A stretch of DNA of 33,698 nt from Anaerolineales bacterium (GTDB taxonomy: Bacteria; Chloroflexota; Anaerolineae; Anaerolineales; Villigracilaceae), in NCBI GenBank assembly GCA_016789345.1, contig JAEURG010000034.1:1-33698 (forward strand), read 5' to 3'. The position numbers and the translations under genes are program-made. Of this stretch, positions 31,875-33,698 are shown in pieces. Positions within the stretch are counted from its first letter, which is position 1. Every line of letters begins with the position of its first letter. The notes beneath the pieces were generated by a model. That model was not told the DNA's origin, did not search any database, and worked only from the letters and a program-made list of their open reading frames with translations.

Positions 31875-31934
31875 AACCAGCAAGAATGATGATGCAAGCA
31901 ATGCAGGTATGATTTTTATGCAGTTGCTATTTTC

Positions 31935-32549
31935 TCACCGACCAGCATTCCCCAATGACTCATACGTTTGTAATAAACTAACCAATATCCTATCCGTAAA
32001 GGTGTGCATCTTTGAATACAACTCAGAAGTTTGCCCTATCGGCATTTTGGCTTCACCACAAATTTTTATTACCGATTCAACCAACACATTCCGAAAAAAT
32101 AAAAAAGCACGCGTCGCATCTACATAACTCAAGTTATAACGTCGCGCACGCGAAGCATATTCATACCCAATTGCATAGGCTTCAGTTTCTGCATCTTCAC
32201 CTTCGCTTGCCAAATAATTCATCAAGCCATGAAAGATAGAACGCCCACTCAAACGATATTGCGCGCGCGCTTCTTCATCTAATTTTTGATACCAAGATTC
32301 GGCTTCTAAACTTCCCTCTGAAATTTGGATTCGCAAACTGCGGATAATTTCTTGCATGATTTGATTCGCATCAAACCTTGAGGGTAAACTGGATTCTGCC
32401 CAAAGAGCGATTTCATTGCGCCGATACCTACGATGCCCACCTTGTGTTTTATGCACAGGCAAAATCCCCTTATCTGACCAAACCCGCACAGTGCTGGGAT
32501 GCACTCCCAACATATTCGCCGCATCACTTAAAGAAAGCCATTCGTTCAT
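31935..32549 (-). CDS. MerR-like helix-turn-helix regulator with C-terminal helical domain
   Basis: A 204-residue protein. Residues 1-55 are a MerR/excisionase-type winged helix: LSLSDAANMLGVHPSTVRVW, then SDKGILPVHKTQGGHRRYRR. Residues 80-204 are a helical domain with YEYASRARRYNLSYVDATRAFLFF, similar in feel to RsbR-type N-terminal domains but not firmly assignable; it may sense a ligand. ATG 32549 is preferred; the frame continues to 32591 but there it is encoded by a hairpin repeat. No ribosome binding site. It lies 46 bases after the transporter gene. Confidence 0.7.
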   Translation of the reverse strand: MNEWLSLSDAANMLGVHPSTVRVWSDKGILPVHKTQGGHRRYRRNEIALWAESSLPSRFDANQIMQEIIRSLRIQISEGSLEAESWYQKLDEEARAQYRLSGRSIFHGLMNYLASEGEDAETEAYAIGYEYASRARRYNLSYVDATRAFLFFRNVLVESVIKICGEAKMPIGQTSELYSKMHTFTDRILVSLLQTYESLGNAGR

Positions 32550-32553
32550 AAGA

Positions 32554-32591
32554 GCCCTCACCCTACCCTCTCCCAAAAAGGGAGAGGGCAT
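32554..32591. repeat. CCCTCTCCC/GGGAGAGGG hairpin repeat
   Basis: CCCTCTCCC (32566-32574), loop AAAAA, GGGAGAGGG (32580-32588), preceded by CCCTCACCCTA. A common dispersed repeat type that I have seen in many bacterial genomes; here it could add a false N-terminus to the MerR-like gene. Confidence 0.8.
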
Positions 32592-32595
32592 AATT

Positions 32596-33698
32596 TTATT
32601 CAGCCGTCATGGCTATTTTATCTGTAAATGAGGGTTCTTCCACTTGTTTTTTGAATTTTGCTACGTCAATGCGGGTGAGCAGAATAGCGGCGATTAATAA
32701 CATCAGGGCTTCGATTCCAAATACCACCAAGTAACCATTTAAAGCATCACCTGTGGCGAATGTAGCAAGGTCTGCCACAACCCCTGCCATGAGCAAACCT
32801 GTTAGGCGAGAGAGTCCGTTTGAAAACCCCCACGCGCCGATATACAAACCAACTTTTTCTGGAACAGTTAACTCAAACATCAAAGATAAGTTTGCTACGG
32901 TAGAAATGCCTGTGCCAAAGCCTAATAAAATAATGCCAACATAAAATGCAGAAAGGCTTTCCATTAATCCGCTGATGATGATAATGACAAAACCTATCAA
33001 TGCGCCAATGTTACCAATTTGTGCAATGATTTTTTTTTGCACACGCCCTTCCATGAAGCCAGCCACAATGAATGCAATCAACGTGAATGTGCTACTAATA
33101 GAAACAATGCGTGAGGTTTGTTCTAAACTCATGCCAAAGGCTTGCGCGCCAAAGGGTTCGAGCAGAACATCTTGACTCAATATTGCGGCAAGTAATAATA
33201 GCAAATAGACAAAAAATATTTTTGCCACTGGGTTGGCGGTAATAGTAGAGACCATTTCTTTGGTGGTATATGTTTCCGATTTATGTTTAGGAGCAGAGTC
33301 GCTGGCGGGAGATTCAAGTTTGAAGATACCGACCAAGCCCAAAGTCAGAGCAGAAGCGGCAACGATGATAAAAGCGCGAGATAAAGTATCAGGGTCATAT
33401 TCAGGGACTAATCTGCTTAAGGTGATTCCAGTTACTATCAAACCAATTACCATTACAAAGAACATGGTTGCAATTGTCGCGCCGCGTCCTTTTTGACCTG
33501 AGATTTCGGTGGCTAACGAAAAATAGGATACTGCCGACAAGTTGTAGCCCATGCCCCACGCGCCGAATGCTAGAATGCCAACGATGATGCCGACTGTGAA
33601 ATTATCGTGAATGAGAATAGCGACTTGTGGAGAAACGGCAACGCCAACTACACAAAGGATTAAACCTACGAGAATGTATGGTGTGCGGCGATAACCGA
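32596..33698 (-). CDS. PucC/BCD-family major facilitator transporter, 5' end missing
   Basis: At least 367 residues; the frame stays open to the window edge, so the N-terminus lies beyond it. Translation upstream of the first internal ATG (33552) reads GYRRTPYILVG, then an AFGAWGMGYNL helix, so that ATG is not the start. The GxRRTPYI loop and the membrane helices fit the BCD (bacteriochlorophyll delivery, PucC/LhaA) family. Family members are linked to photosynthesis, but relatives occur in non-phototrophic Chloroflexota with unknown cargo, and no pigment gene is visible here. About nine further membrane helices follow. Confidence 0.72.
   Translation of the reverse strand, partial: GYRRTPYILVGLILCVVGVAVSPQVAILIHDNFTVGIIVGILAFGAWGMGYNLSAVSYFSLATEISGQKGRGATIATMFFVMVIGLIVTGITLSRLVPEYDPDTLSRAFIIVAASALTLGLVGIFKLESPASDSAPKHKSETYTTKEMVSTITANPVAKIFFVYLLLLLAAILSQDVLLEPFGAQAFGMSLEQTSRIVSISSTFTLIAFIVAGFMEGRVQKKIIAQIGNIGALIGFVIIIISGLMESLSAFYVGIILLGFGTGISTVANLSLMFELTVPEKVGLYIGAWGFSNGLSRLTGLLMAGVVADLATFATGDALNGYLVVFGIEALMLLIAAILLTRIDVAKFKKQVEEPSFTDKIAMTAE

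Noticed and set aside
1-33698. tRNA, rRNA, transposase, phage or defence genes
   Set aside because: I looked for cloverleaf-like and other signatures and recognised none; orphan nuclease-like genes alone are not a defence system.

Overview
This window looks like chromosomal DNA from an uncultured member of the Chloroflexota, most likely class Anaerolineae. The inference rests on the gene mix: a TIGR03617-type F420-dependent oxidoreductase, a DUF6391-like protein, ClpC, a PknB-type kinase with an ectodomain, and a PucC/BCD-family transporter, on AT-rich DNA full of small palindromic repeats. No rRNA, tRNA, CRISPR array, transposase or phage gene was recognised. Coding density is high, and the only gene-free stretch over 300 bases is 8535-8894.

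Left part (1-15900), nearly all on the + strand: an M42-type aminopeptidase, a redoxin, the F420-type oxidoreductase, a PD-(D/E)xK nuclease-like protein, a MazG-like pyrophosphohydrolase, a membrane sensor with a C-terminal helix-turn-helix, a phospholipase D-like protein followed by a VTT/DedA membrane protein, a SAM methyltransferase, ClpC, a TPR-like membrane-anchored protein, MsrA, a tRNA-dihydrouridine synthase, a DUF6391-like protein and the DNA polymerase III delta subunit.

Middle part (15974-21269), all on the - strand: a probable seven-gene run of a small CxxC protein, two GT-C-type membrane glycosyltransferase-like proteins, two tandem alkyltransferase-like (ATL) proteins, an alpha/beta hydrolase and a small membrane protein. 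The two GT-C genes carry several repeat elements inside their reading frames.

Right part (21270-33698): a NERD-domain protein, SurE, small membrane proteins, and a compact stress module. That module is a TetR regulator divergent from a LUD-DoxX-VOC operon, with three near-identical 14-bp operator-like sites, and it resembles the catDE/mhqOP quinone and catechol detoxification operons of Firmicutes. Then come a bifunctional phosphoglucose/phosphomannose isomerase-like SIS protein, an S10 carboxypeptidase behind rsmI, a Ser/Thr kinase with a cysteine-rich ectodomain, a MerR-like regulator and a truncated PucC-like transporter at the window edge.

Two themes run through the window. First, many start codons have no Shine-Dalgarno sequence but a -10 box (TATAAT, TATACT or TACAAT) only 6-11 bases upstream, which predicts leaderless mRNAs. 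Second, several families of short repeats (heptamer and octamer arrays, REP-like palindromes, two-armed inverted repeats) fill the spacers, touch stop codons, lie beside promoters and enter coding sequence. I found no clear new defence system. The best leads are the TetR quinone-stress module, the repeat-invaded glycosyltransferase genes, the tandem ATL pair and the membrane-bound helix-turn-helix sensor.
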